Shown here: piece by piece, positions 41,352-49,762 of the stretch
How the letters are laid out: the number at the start of each line of letters is the position of its first letter
How positions within the stretch are numbered: position 1 is the stretch's first letter
Assembly (NCBI GenBank): GCA_045862995.1
Contig: BTVX01000002.1
Location: 186,001 to 250,000, forward strand
Direction: 5' to 3'
DNA: 64,000 nucleotides
Source: UBA2387 sp019454665
GTDB lineage: Bacteria; Armatimonadota; Fimbriimonadia; Fimbriimonadales; Fimbriimonadaceae
Notes under the pieces: model-generated
The model's input: the letters and a program-made list of their open reading frames with translations, nothing else
Database searches by the model: none
What the model was told of the DNA's origin: nothing
Made by a program: the position numbers and the translations under genes

Positions 41352-44300
41352 AGACCAACCCTCTCGTCGCCCGAATGATCGGCCTCAGCATCGGCGTGCT
41401 GGGTTGTTTGGCGCTGCTGGCCCAAGGCGTCACCGAAGAGGTTCCCCGGGGCGGGTTGACGGGCACGTTGACCATGTCGGAGAATGGTCGTCCGCTGCCC
41501 AAGGCGGCCGTGTACCTGACCGAAGTCAACGGCGACCGATATCGCTACGTCCACACGGACGATCAGGGTCGGTTCGTCTTCCGCAACGTGGTCGCCGGGG
41601 CGTATGCCTTGAGTTTCTCGGCCAAAGCCCACACGGCCGAGGAGCAAACCATCACGATCGAGGAAGGCGCGGCCACGGTTCACGACGTCGCCCTCGCGCC
41701 GGCGCCCCCCTACCTTGACTTCCACTACTCGACGCACACGTACACACCCGGCGAAAAGCCCGAGTACCAGTTGACGGGGTTCACTCAGGCGGCCAATCTC
41801 GAGGTGGCGGTCTATCGGCTCGACTTCAACGAGATCGCCAAGGGCGGGTCGTTGTACAGCGTGCTCAGCGACCTCCGGTGGGATCGGAACAAGAGCGGCA
41901 TGCTCAAACCCGAGAACCAGGTCGCCAAGTTCGAGCGAACGCCCCAGATGGTGGATGCCGAAGGCGTATTCATCGAAAAGGTGGCTTTGGACCCCATGCC
42001 GGAGGGCGTGTATTGGATCGAGGCGACCTCGGGAACGACCCGAGCGGGCTCCTACGCGATGGTGACCACGACGGCAGCGGTGGCCAAGGCGTCGTCGTCG
42101 GGCACGCTTTGCTACGTCACCGACATCGTCAGCGGCCGGCCCATCGCCGGTGCCAAGGTCACGTTGATGGCCAACGAGCAAGCCAAAGCCGAAGGCGTCA
42201 CCAACGCGAGCGGCTTGGTCGAACTGCCCGTGGCCGGCGACAGCGAACAGGTGCTGTTGGTCCAACGTGGTGCGGATTCGTTCGCGATGGTCTCGTTCTG
42301 GAACAGCGGCGAGCGGAGCGACGGCGTCACGATATCCACCTACACCGATCGGCCCATCTACCGCCCCGGACACACCATCGAGTTCAAGGGCTTGGCGCGG
42401 CGCTGGGCCAACGACGCCTATCAGGCGATGCCCAACACGCCCGTGATCGTTCAAGTTCGCGACCCGCGCGACAACCTGGTCGAATCGCTGAACCTGACCA
42501 CGACGGGCGCAGGATCGTTCACGGGCTCGTTCAGCCTCTCCACCGAGGCGGAGCCGGGCACCTACTACGTGGTCACCCATATCGGGCAAAACACCCACTA
42601 CGGCTACGTCACCGTGGCCAACTACAGCAAGCCCGAGATGCAGTTGACCGTCAAACCCGGCAAGCCCGTCTACCTGCGCGGCGACCAGGTCGAGATGACC
42701 GTGCAAGCCGAGTACTTCTTCGGCGGGCCGGTGGTCGGCGCAGCCGTGACCGGCTACATCCTGCGCAACGACGCCTATGGCGGCGGCTGGTGGGATACCG
42801 AAAACGATTCGGGAGAATACGTTCAGGACTATGAAGGCACGACCGACGCCAACGGCAAGTTCGTGCTTCGGTTCGGTTCGCGCACGCCCAACAACCCGAA
42901 CGAACTCGACTCGCAGTTCACGGTTTACGCCACCGTCTCCGAACCCGACGGCCGGTCGGTCAGCGGAGAGGGCAAGGCGCTCGTCGCCCGAGGCGAGTAC
43001 TCGCTGGAAGTCGAGCCGCTGCAATACACGGTGGTCAGGGGCCAGCAGGCAAGCGTCCGGGTCACCATGGCCAACCATGCCGACGGCAAGCCAGTGGCCA
43101 ACCGCGAAGTGCGTATCGTCACGGCTACCGAGCGCTGGGCCAATGGACGCGAAGTCCGCGATCCTGGCACGTCGCTTTCGGCCAAGACCAACGCCGAGGG
43201 AGTCGCCACGGTGCGGGTTCTCACCAACTCGGATGGCGCGTTGGTCGTTCGGGCGAGCGCTCAAGACGATCGAGGCAACACCATCGAGGCCACCACCCAG
43301 GTCTGGGTGGGCGACGTGAGCTGGGGTCCCGAGTCGGACCAGGGCCTGACCGTGACGCTCGACCGAGCCGAGTACGGCGTCGGCGACGAGGCTTTGGTCC
43401 TCATCCGCACACCGAACCCCGGCGGAGTCGCTCTGGTGACCGTCGAGGCCGATCGCATCTACACGACCCGGCTGGTGCCCCTGACCTCTCAGTCCACCCG
43501 CATCGAACTCGACGTGGACCGGCGCATGGCGCCCAACGCGTTCGTCTCCGCCGTCTACGTCCGCAACAAGCGCTTCGATCAGGCCGATGCGAGCTTGGCC
43601 GTCAACGTGCCCGACCGAAAGCTCCAAGTGACCGTCGAAAGCGATTCGGCTTCGTACCTCCCCGGCGGCGAAGCCAAGTTCAAAGTCACGACGCGCGACG
43701 CCAACGGCAACCCGGTGCCCGCCGAGTTCTCGTTCGGCTTGGTGGACGAAGCCATCTATGCGCTGAAGGAAGACCGCTTCGACCCCTACGAGGAGTTCTA
43801 TCCCCAACGCTACAACGGCGTGCAGACGAGCCACTCGTTCCCCGAGGTGTATCTGGACGGCGACGAGAAGGGACCCGTGAGCGTGGACATCCGCCGCGTG
43901 TTCAAGGATACGGCCACGTGGCAGCCCGTGCTTGAAACCGATGACACCGGCACCGCCAACGTCGCCGTTCGGCTACCCGACAACCTGACGGGTTGGCGGG
44001 CGACCGTCGTGGCCATCACCGACGACGCCAAGGTCGGCAAATCCACCCACAAGATCGTGGCCAAGAAGCCGGTCATGGTGCGCCTGCAGCCGCCGACGTT
44101 CCTGGTGGATGGCGACGAGCAGGTCATCGGCGCCGTGGTCATGAACGAAACCAGTCAAGACGCCGAGTTCGACGTCGAGCTGAAGGCGGTCGGGGTGACC
44201 ATCCTCTCCGATGCCAAGCAACGCGCGTCCATCCGCAAGGGCGGCTCGCACAGCGTCTCGTGGCGGGTCAAGGCCGCTCAGGCCACGTCCGCCGTGTTGA

Positions 44301-45985
44301 CCGTGACCGCTGTCTCGAATGGTTCGGGCAGACCTTCGGACGGCATGGAGTCCCGAGTGCCGGTGATGACGTTCGGGGATTGGACGCGCGAGGCGCGAGC
44401 CGGTTCGACAGACGCGTCGGCACGACTCGAGTTGAACTTGCAGAGCGGTGCTTACACGGAGGCGTCCACGCTGAAGATCACGTTGGCCTCCACGCTGGCC
44501 TCCGATATGTTCACCACGCTGGATGCGTTGGTGGAGTACCCCTACGGGTGCGTTGAGCAGACGATGAGCCGGTTCATGCCGCTGGTCGTGGCGTCCCGTG
44601 CCGTGGACTCGCTGGGCTTGCCGCCGCTCGCCCGCCGCGCCGAAATCCCGAAGATGGTGCGCGCCAGCTACGATCGGCTCCGCAACTTGCGCTCGGGCCA
44701 AGCCTGGGGCTGGTGGCAGAACGGCGACCTCGACCCGTACATGACGGCCTACGTCTTGGAGGGCTTCTACCGCGCCAGCCTCGCCGGTTATCCGCCGCCC
44801 GCCGATCTGGTCGGCCCTGCGCTCGACGAATCGGTCAAGTGGCTCGCGTCTCCCCCGCCCCAACGCAAAGGCGACGATGAGGATGTCGCACGCCAGCGAC
44901 GCTCCGATATGGCCGACCGCGCGTATCTGGCCTATGTCCTGGCCCTCCATGGTCGAGACTCGTCCCGGGAAGTCGCCTCGCAACGCATGGACCCGCAAAA
45001 CCCTGACGCCGTCGCGTTGCTCGGTTTGGCAGCGGTCGCACTCGGCGACCAAGCCAAGGCCGCCGAGGCGATCGGCGTGCTGTCGCGAGCGGCCAAGACC
45101 ACCGATCAGCAAGCCCACTGGGATCCGGCAAGCTACTTTGGCGTCGAGACCACGTCCCGTGCGCTGAGCCTGCTCTCGCACGCCGACCCGTCCAACCCGT
45201 TGATTACCAAGGTCGTCCGATACCTGACGTCCATGCGACGGGCCGATGGCTGGTCGAGCACGCGGGATACGGCCCTGACCCTCGTCGCGATCATCAGCCA
45301 CCTGCAGCGCACCCAGGAACTCACGGCAACACCCATCGCCACGCTCCTGATCAACGGTGAGACCATCTACGGGGCGCCGCTCGATCGAGCACGAGGGGCG
45401 ACGACGCTCAACGTGCCCGTGGCCAAGTTGAGGAGCGGGGCGAACGCCATCGAAGTGCGGGCCGAAGGCGGCGCGGTCTACTACAGCGTCCAGTTGGACC
45501 AGGTGGTGCCCCGCCAAGAGATCGCGGCTAAACCGAGCGCCATCGTCAAGGTCACCCGCTCGTACCACACGCTGGAACCCAGGCGGCTGGAAGACGGAAC
45601 CCTTCGGTTGGGCGAATCGAGGAATCCCGTTGAGAAGGTGACCGAAGGCACGACCATCCGCGTCAAGCTGACGCTCGAGGCCAATCAGGTCATTCCATAC
45701 GCCATGATCGAGGACCCGTTCCCGAGCAACCTGCGTCCGCAGGTCCGATACGACTTGGAGCCGTGGGAAGACTGGCGGTTCTGGTTCTCGGGCGCGAGCC
45801 AACGCGATGACCGAATGGTGTTCTTCAGCCGCTGGCTGAACAAGGGCACCAACGTGATCGAGTACGAGATGATCGCCGAGTCCACGGGCGTCTCTCGGGC
45901 GGCCCCCGTGAAGGTCTCGAACATGTACGATCCGAGCGTCTTCGCGACTTCGGCGAGCAACAAGTTCGAGGTGACCAAGCGGTGA
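41348..45985 (+). CDS. Bacterial alpha-2-macroglobulin
   Basis: A 1545-residue exported protein. After an N-terminal signal/anchor (about 1-27, ending LALLAQG) comes a carboxypeptidase-regulatory-like beta domain (35-110), then successive MG-type beta domains. A bait-type region lies around 800-900, then the A2M domain with DNLTGWRATVVAITDDAKVGK. The thioester domain has YPYGCVEQTMSRFMPL: G1067-C1068-V-E1070-Q1071, the bacterial form of CGEQ. The helical thioester barrel follows (AWGWWQNGDLDPYMTAYVLEG), then the receptor-like C-terminal domains. Family members trap attacking proteases in the periplasm. It is coupled to the polytopic gene (ATGA) and to vanW (GTGA). Confidence 0.92.
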   Translation: MKTNPLVARMIGLSIGVLGCLALLAQGVTEEVPRGGLTGTLTMSENGRPLPKAAVYLTEVNGDRYRYVHTDDQGRFVFRNVVAGAYALSFSAKAHTAEEQTITIEEGAATVHDVALAPAPPYLDFHYSTHTYTPGEKPEYQLTGFTQAANLEVAVYRLDFNEIAKGGSLYSVLSDLRWDRNKSGMLKPENQVAKFERTPQMVDAEGVFIEKVALDPMPEGVYWIEATSGTTRAGSYAMVTTTAAVAKASSSGTLCYVTDIVSGRPIAGAKVTLMANEQAKAEGVTNASGLVELPVAGDSEQVLLVQRGADSFAMVSFWNSGERSDGVTISTYTDRPIYRPGHTIEFKGLARRWANDAYQAMPNTPVIVQVRDPRDNLVESLNLTTTGAGSFTGSFSLSTEAEPGTYYVVTHIGQNTHYGYVTVANYSKPEMQLTVKPGKPVYLRGDQVEMTVQAEYFFGGPVVGAAVTGYILRNDAYGGGWWDTENDSGEYVQDYEGTTDANGKFVLRFGSRTPNNPNELDSQFTVYATVSEPDGRSVSGEGKALVARGEYSLEVEPLQYTVVRGQQASVRVTMANHADGKPVANREVRIVTATERWANGREVRDPGTSLSAKTNAEGVATVRVLTNSDGALVVRASAQDDRGNTIEATTQVWVGDVSWGPESDQGLTVTLDRAEYGVGDEALVLIRTPNPGGVALVTVEADRIYTTRLVPLTSQSTRIELDVDRRMAPNAFVSAVYVRNKRFDQADASLAVNVPDRKLQVTVESDSASYLPGGEAKFKVTTRDANGNPVPAEFSFGLVDEAIYALKEDRFDPYEEFYPQRYNGVQTSHSFPEVYLDGDEKGPVSVDIRRVFKDTATWQPVLETDDTGTANVAVRLPDNLTGWRATVVAITDDAKVGKSTHKIVAKKPVMVRLQPPTFLVDGDEQVIGAVVMNETSQDAEFDVELKAVGVTILSDAKQRASIRKGGSHSVSWRVKAAQATSAVLTVTAVSNGSGRPSDGMESRVPVMTFGDWTREARAGSTDASARLELNLQSGAYTEASTLKITLASTLASDMFTTLDALVEYPYGCVEQTMSRFMPLVVASRAVDSLGLPPLARRAEIPKMVRASYDRLRNLRSGQAWGWWQNGDLDPYMTAYVLEGFYRASLAGYPPPADLVGPALDESVKWLASPPPQRKGDDEDVARQRRSDMADRAYLAYVLALHGRDSSREVASQRMDPQNPDAVALLGLAAVALGDQAKAAEAIGVLSRAAKTTDQQAHWDPASYFGVETTSRALSLLSHADPSNPLITKVVRYLTSMRRADGWSSTRDTALTLVAIISHLQRTQELTATPIATLLINGETIYGAPLDRARGATTLNVPVAKLRSGANAIEVRAEGGAVYYSVQLDQVVPRQEIAAKPSAIVKVTRSYHTLEPRRLEDGTLRLGESRNPVEKVTEGTTIRVKLTLEANQVIPYAMIEDPFPSNLRPQVRYDLEPWEDWRFWFSGASQRDDRMVFFSRWLNKGTNVIEYEMIAESTGVSRAAPVKVSNMYDPSVFATSASNKFEVTKR

Positions 45986-46722
45986 TCTCTCGCTGGGTGG
46001 CGGTGGCCGCGTTCGGCACGCTGGTCGGCTTGGGCTATGCCGTTCTGGCTCGGCCCGCCAAGCCCGAGGTCGTGCTCGGGGCTTACGTCACGTCGCTCCA
46101 CGGGCGGGACGGGGGGCAGCGCCGCAACGCCGAGACGTGCCTCAAGAAGTTGAACGGCACGGTGATCGAGGCGGGCGAGACGTTCTCCTTCAACCAGATC
46201 GTCGGCACTTGGTCGCGAGATGCCGGATATGCGAAGGCGCCGGTCAGCTACGGCGGCCAGCTCATCCCGTTCTGGGGCGGCGGCGTTTGCCAAACGTCTT
46301 CGACGGTCTACAACGCGGCTCTGCTGGCGGGGTTGCCCATCGTGCAGCGGCACAAGCACCACTTCGCGCCGGGATACGTGGCGGCGGGCCGCGATGCCGC
46401 CGTGGCGTACCCCAACATTGACCTGCAGTTCCTGAACGACACGGGCGCACCCATCGAAGTTCGCGGGCGCGTTCACGGCGACACGTTGCTTGTGCAACTA
46501 ATCGGACCTCGGCCCCTTGATCGCCCGGTGAGAATCGCCCAGCGCACGATGCAGGAGCGGCAGCCGATGACCTTGCGGACGGGCTCGGGTCCCACGGTGA
46601 AGCAGCGGAACCCTGGCAAGGTCGGCTCGCAGGTGGCCACCTACCGCCTGTGGCCCGACCGCGAGGAGCTCCTGAGCGTGGACTCCTACCCCGTGATGCA
46701 CCGGATTCTCGAAGCGCGCTAG
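45982..46722 (+). CDS. VanW family protein
   Basis: A 246-residue protein with an N-terminal signal/anchor (about 1-24) and the VanW domain: GETFSFNQIVGTWSRDAGY, PVSYGGQLIPFWGGGVCQTSSTVYNAAL, HHFAPGYVAAGRDAAVAYPN and DLQFLNDTGAPIEV. VanW proteins occur with some vancomycin-resistance clusters and with peptidoglycan-binding proteins; activity is not established. The GTG start overlaps the alpha-2-macroglobulin stop. It closes a three-gene envelope operon. Confidence 0.92.
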   Translation: MISRWVAVAAFGTLVGLGYAVLARPAKPEVVLGAYVTSLHGRDGGQRRNAETCLKKLNGTVIEAGETFSFNQIVGTWSRDAGYAKAPVSYGGQLIPFWGGGVCQTSSTVYNAALLAGLPIVQRHKHHFAPGYVAAGRDAAVAYPNIDLQFLNDTGAPIEVRGRVHGDTLLVQLIGPRPLDRPVRIAQRTMQERQPMTLRTGSGPTVKQRNPGKVGSQVATYRLWPDREELLSVDSYPVMHRILEAR

Positions 46723-46756
46723 GTGCGTTGTGTTCGGATTGCAGTGTTCAGTTTGC

Positions 46757-46800
46757 TCGAAACTCCCTCCCCAAGCTTGGGGAGGGTCGGGGAGGGGTTG
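46757..46800 (+). repeat. Module B, copy 1
   Basis: TCGAAACTCCC runs into the palindrome CCTCCCCAAGCTTGGGGAGG, followed by GTCGGGGAGGGGTTG. It recurs at 47085-47122 and, inverted, at 58496-58540. Confidence 0.8.
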
Positions 46801-46824
46801 GCTTCACCCGAGACAGTGGGGTGC

Positions 46825-46887
46825 CACGGCCTGACCGGGCTTGCAAGCTCTTTGCTTGCCGCAAACCCCTCTGCCCGGCAGGCCGTG
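46825..46887 (-). repeat. Module C, copy 2 (inverted)
   Basis: A 63-bp element with ends CACGGCCTG and CAGGCCGTG, a compensatory change in both arms relative to the other copies (T-A pair to C-G). The GGGGTGCC flank on the left marks inverted orientation. Confidence 0.75.
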
Positions 46888-46905
46888 CCCGGCTCGAACA
46901 AGAAA

Positions 46906-46966
46906 CACGGTCTGGCGGGGACCGGACGCAGCCACCAACCGCACACCTCGACCCGCACAGACCGTG
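46906..46966 (+). repeat. Module C, copy 3
   Basis: A 61-bp element with ends CACGGTCTG and CAGACCGTG and right flank GCACCCC; the interior is unlike the other copies. Confidence 0.75.
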
Positions 46967-47015
46967 GCACCCCATGACCTCTCGTCTGCCGACACGCCTC
47001 GACGCACTCCAGTCG

Positions 47016-47056
47016 GTCAACCCACCCCTCGATCCCCTCCCGATCTTCGGGAGGAG
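47016..47056 (-). repeat. Module A, copy 2 (inverted)
   Basis: TCAACCC..., ATCCCCTCCCGATCTTCGGG and GAGG match the reverse complement of the copies at 39216 and 58571. Confidence 0.75.
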
Positions 47057-47084
47057 ACGATTTCTTGTCCGCCAATCGTGTTCC

Positions 47085-47122
47085 TCGAAACTCCCTCCCC
47101 AAGCCTGGGGAGGGCCGGGGAG
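47085..47122 (+). repeat. Module B, copy 2
   Basis: TCGAAACTCCC plus CCTCCCCAAGCCTGGGGAGG and GCCGGGGAG; two bases differ from the copy at 46757. Confidence 0.8.
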
Positions 47123-47265
47123 CGTCGTCTCTACAGCGCGACGAACCTCACAGGGCGGCAGACCGTGCGCGGTTCGCCTGGAGGTGCCCCCATCATCGAG
47201 TTCCAACCCGGCGGAGGGACAACTCGCGCACTCGCACAATCCCGGCCAGCGGCCAGGGATCCGGG

Positions 47266-47853
47266 TCACGGGATCGTCCCAAGCGCCGTGAACCCGTCGT
47301 CGAAGGCGAGCGTTCCGTCTACATGCAGGTCGGCGCGAGAGCGTGCGCCGTCCCGCGCAAAGAACTCGGCCTCGTAGGGCATCCACTTGCGCCAAAGCGC
47401 CTCGTCCGTTTCGCTGTCGCGCTCGATGCCGCGCCGGATGCGGAGGTCTTCCGGGGCTTCCACCCAGATCGCATATGCCAACCGATCCACGAGAGCCATC
47501 CGCGAGGAGCCGATGCCTTCGAGGATCATCGTCTCGCACCAAGGGACCCGCTTCCAGTCGCCTAGACCCTCGCCATAGGTGTCGCCCACCCAGTCGCGCA
47601 CCTGAAATTCCAAGTCCTCGCCTCGGAACAGCGGGCCGAGGACCTGCGCTTCGAAGCGGGGCCACCACGATTCGAGGTTCAGCCACGAGACGAAGTCGTC
47701 TATCTGGAGCACGGGCACATTCATGGCCTGGCCGAGCAATGCGGCGAAGGTCGTCTTGCCCGAACCCGCGCCCCCGTCCACGGCGATCAACCGGACCGGT
47801 CGCGCCGGAAGCGACTCCAGGACCCTTCCAAGTTCGACAAACGTCTGGCGCAT
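47266..47853 (-). CDS. Uridine kinase-like P-loop protein
   Basis: A 195-residue P-loop kinase. Walker A is VDGGAGSGKTTFAALL, followed by VPVLQIDDFVSWLN (the acidic DD that activates the hydroxyl in uridine/panto kinases), TMILEGIGSSR and the LID-like region DLRIRRGIERDSETDEALW. This matches uridine kinase-like proteins encoded beside other functions in Gram-positive and related bacteria. The substrate could be a nucleoside or another small molecule. It is 10 nt from the ABC exporter gene upstream, on the same strand. Confidence 0.8.
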   Translation of the reverse strand: MRQTFVELGRVLESLPARPVRLIAVDGGAGSGKTTFAALLGQAMNVPVLQIDDFVSWLNLESWWPRFEAQVLGPLFRGEDLEFQVRDWVGDTYGEGLGDWKRVPWCETMILEGIGSSRMALVDRLAYAIWVEAPEDLRIRRGIERDSETDEALWRKWMPYEAEFFARDGARSRADLHVDGTLAFDDGFTALGTIP

Positions 47854-47863
47854 CGAAGCCCTA

Positions 47864-49666
47864 CTACTGGCCCAGCGCCCCTTCCGACTCGACGCGGAAC
47901 TGCTCGTTGTAGAGTCGTGCGTAGAGCCCGTCCTTGGCGAGCAGTTCGGCGTGGCGCCCGCGTTCGATCACGCGGCCGTCGTCAATGGCCAAGATCAGGT
48001 CGGCGCTGAGAATCGTCGAAAGCCGGTGGGCGATGGCGAACGTCGTGCGGCCCTGCATCAGCGTGTTCAGGGACTGCTGGATGAGCCGTTCGGACGTGGT
48101 GTCCAGCGCCGAGGTGGCCTCGTCGAGAATGAGGATGGGCGGGTTCTTGAGGATGGCGCGGGCGATGGCGATGCGTTGTTTCTCGCCGCCCGAGAGCTTG
48201 TAGCCACGCTCGCCGACGACGGTCTCGAAGCCCTCGTCCAGAGATGCGATGTGGTCGTAGATGGCGGCGGCCTTGCACGCGGCGACCAGTTCTTCGTCCG
48301 TGGCGTCGGGCTTGGCGATGAGCAGGTTCTCGCGGATCGTGGTGTGGATCAGGTAGGTCTCCTGAGTCACCATGCCGACCACGCGTTGGAGGTCTTCCAA
48401 GCGCAAGTCGCGCACGTCCACGCCATCCAGCAGCACGCGCCCAGCATCCGGATCGTAGAGCCGTGGGATCAGGTAGGTCAGGGTGGTCTTGCCCGCTCCC
48501 GAGGGGCCGACGAGCGCGACGAGCTGACCGGGCTGGGCCTCGAACGAGATGCCGCTGAGCGTCCATTCGTCGTTTTCGGGCTCGTACTTGAACCCCACGT
48601 CTTCGAACGTCACGCGACCTTGGACCGACGAGCGGGGCAGCGCCTTGGCATCCGGGCGATCGGTGACGTCGCGAGGCGTGTCGAGGTACTCGAAGATGCG
48701 GCGGAAGAGCGCCAGCGAACCCAGCAGTTCCACCTGCAGACTCATCAGGCCGGTGAGCGGGAAGAACATGCGCATCTGCATGGCCGAGAACGCCACGAGC
48801 AAGCCGACCGTGATGTTCTGGTCGCCCCGGAACGCCAACCAGCCCGCCAGCCAGTAGATCAGGGCGGGCACGATCTGCGTGATCACCCGGATCATGCCGA
48901 AGAACGCGTACTGGAGCACCGAGGACTTGATGAGCCAACCGGCCAACTTCTGGTTCTCGACGTCGAACTTCTTGGCCAGCACGTCGGCCCGCCCGATGGT
49001 TTTGCCAAGCAACGCTCCCGAAACCGACAGGTTCTCCTGCATCATCGAGTTGAGTTCGGAGGTCTGCTCCTGGGTGCCTTGGCGGATGTGTTGGGCGAAG
49101 TCGCCCAGCCACTTGCCGAACCACGCGAAGAAGGGGATGAGGCCAACGGCGAGCAGCGTGAGACGCCAGTCCATCCACACCATCGCCACGAACGCCGAGA
49201 CGACGATGGCCACGTTGCTCAAGGCGTCCACGAACGTGTTGCTGAGGACGTTCTGCACCCCGCCCACGTCGGAGATGAGGCGCGTCTGGATGTCGCCGGT
49301 GCGCGTCCGCGTGAAGAACCGCAGGGACATGGACTGCAGGTGCGTGAACAGGTCGTTGCGCATGTCGCGCATGATCTTCTGGCCGATGACCACGCTCTGA
49401 TACCCGTACAGCAGGGTCACTGCGGCGGCGAGGAGCGTGACGACGATGGTCAGGATGGAGTAGAGGGTGACGACGCCGAGGTCGTTCTTCTGGATGCCCT
49501 GGTCAATGAGGATCTGCAGGAAGAAGGGCGGCGCGAGGCCGAGCCCGACGCCGACGGCGACGCTGACCAGCATGGCGATCAGCTCGGCTTTGTGCGGGGC
49601 GTAGAGGCCGAACACCCTGCGGACGAGCGGGCCCGAGGGTGGCAACGGCGGCGTGGGGGAACTCAC
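47864..49666 (-). CDS. ABC exporter, fused permease and ATPase
   Basis: A 600-residue half-transporter of the MsbA/multidrug type; it would act as a homodimer. The membrane domain (about 15-330) has six helices and YQSVVIGQKIMRDMRNDLFTHL and FFTRTRTGDIQTRLISDV, typical intracellular loops. The ATPase has Walker A GPSGAGKTT, Q-loop VTQETYL, signature LSGGEKQRIAIARA, Walker B ILILDEATSALD and H-loop AHRLST. The substrate may be a lipid, drug or peptide. It begins with GTG, divergent from the mannosidase gene, and is followed by the kinase-like gene. Confidence 0.93.
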   Translation of the reverse strand: MSSPTPPLPPSGPLVRRVFGLYAPHKAELIAMLVSVAVGVGLGLAPPFFLQILIDQGIQKNDLGVVTLYSILTIVVTLLAAAVTLLYGYQSVVIGQKIMRDMRNDLFTHLQSMSLRFFTRTRTGDIQTRLISDVGGVQNVLSNTFVDALSNVAIVVSAFVAMVWMDWRLTLLAVGLIPFFAWFGKWLGDFAQHIRQGTQEQTSELNSMMQENLSVSGALLGKTIGRADVLAKKFDVENQKLAGWLIKSSVLQYAFFGMIRVITQIVPALIYWLAGWLAFRGDQNITVGLLVAFSAMQMRMFFPLTGLMSLQVELLGSLALFRRIFEYLDTPRDVTDRPDAKALPRSSVQGRVTFEDVGFKYEPENDEWTLSGISFEAQPGQLVALVGPSGAGKTTLTYLIPRLYDPDAGRVLLDGVDVRDLRLEDLQRVVGMVTQETYLIHTTIRENLLIAKPDATDEELVAACKAAAIYDHIASLDEGFETVVGERGYKLSGGEKQRIAIARAILKNPPILILDEATSALDTTSERLIQQSLNTLMQGRTTFAIAHRLSTILSADLILAIDDGRVIERGRHAELLAKDGLYARLYNEQFRVESEGALGQ

Positions 49667-49762
49667 CTGCGATGGTTACCCGATTCGGGGCATGGGGCGT
49701 GGGCCACCCGTGTCCAGAAAGTCACCCCGGCGTCAGGTGGCCACGGGTCAGAATGAACCCAG

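Larger units (their letters stand above)
46723..47265. repeat. Gene-free mosaic of repeat modules, site 2
   Basis: A 543-nt stretch without a gene, between vanW and a convergent kinase-like gene. It contains module B (46757-46800 and 47085-47122), module C in both orientations (46825-46887 inverted, 46906-46966 direct) and inverted module A (47016-47056). Confidence 0.8.

Noticed and set aside
41153..43834. 893-codon minus-strand frame opposite the alpha-2-macroglobulin gene
   Set aside because: It is the antisense of a well-supported gene and has no start signal or recognisable domain.
46757..47122. Module B palindromes as ordinary rho-independent terminators
   Set aside because: There is no U-run, the copies are in both orientations relative to the flanking genes, and conservation extends beyond the stem. 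They may still affect 3' ends.
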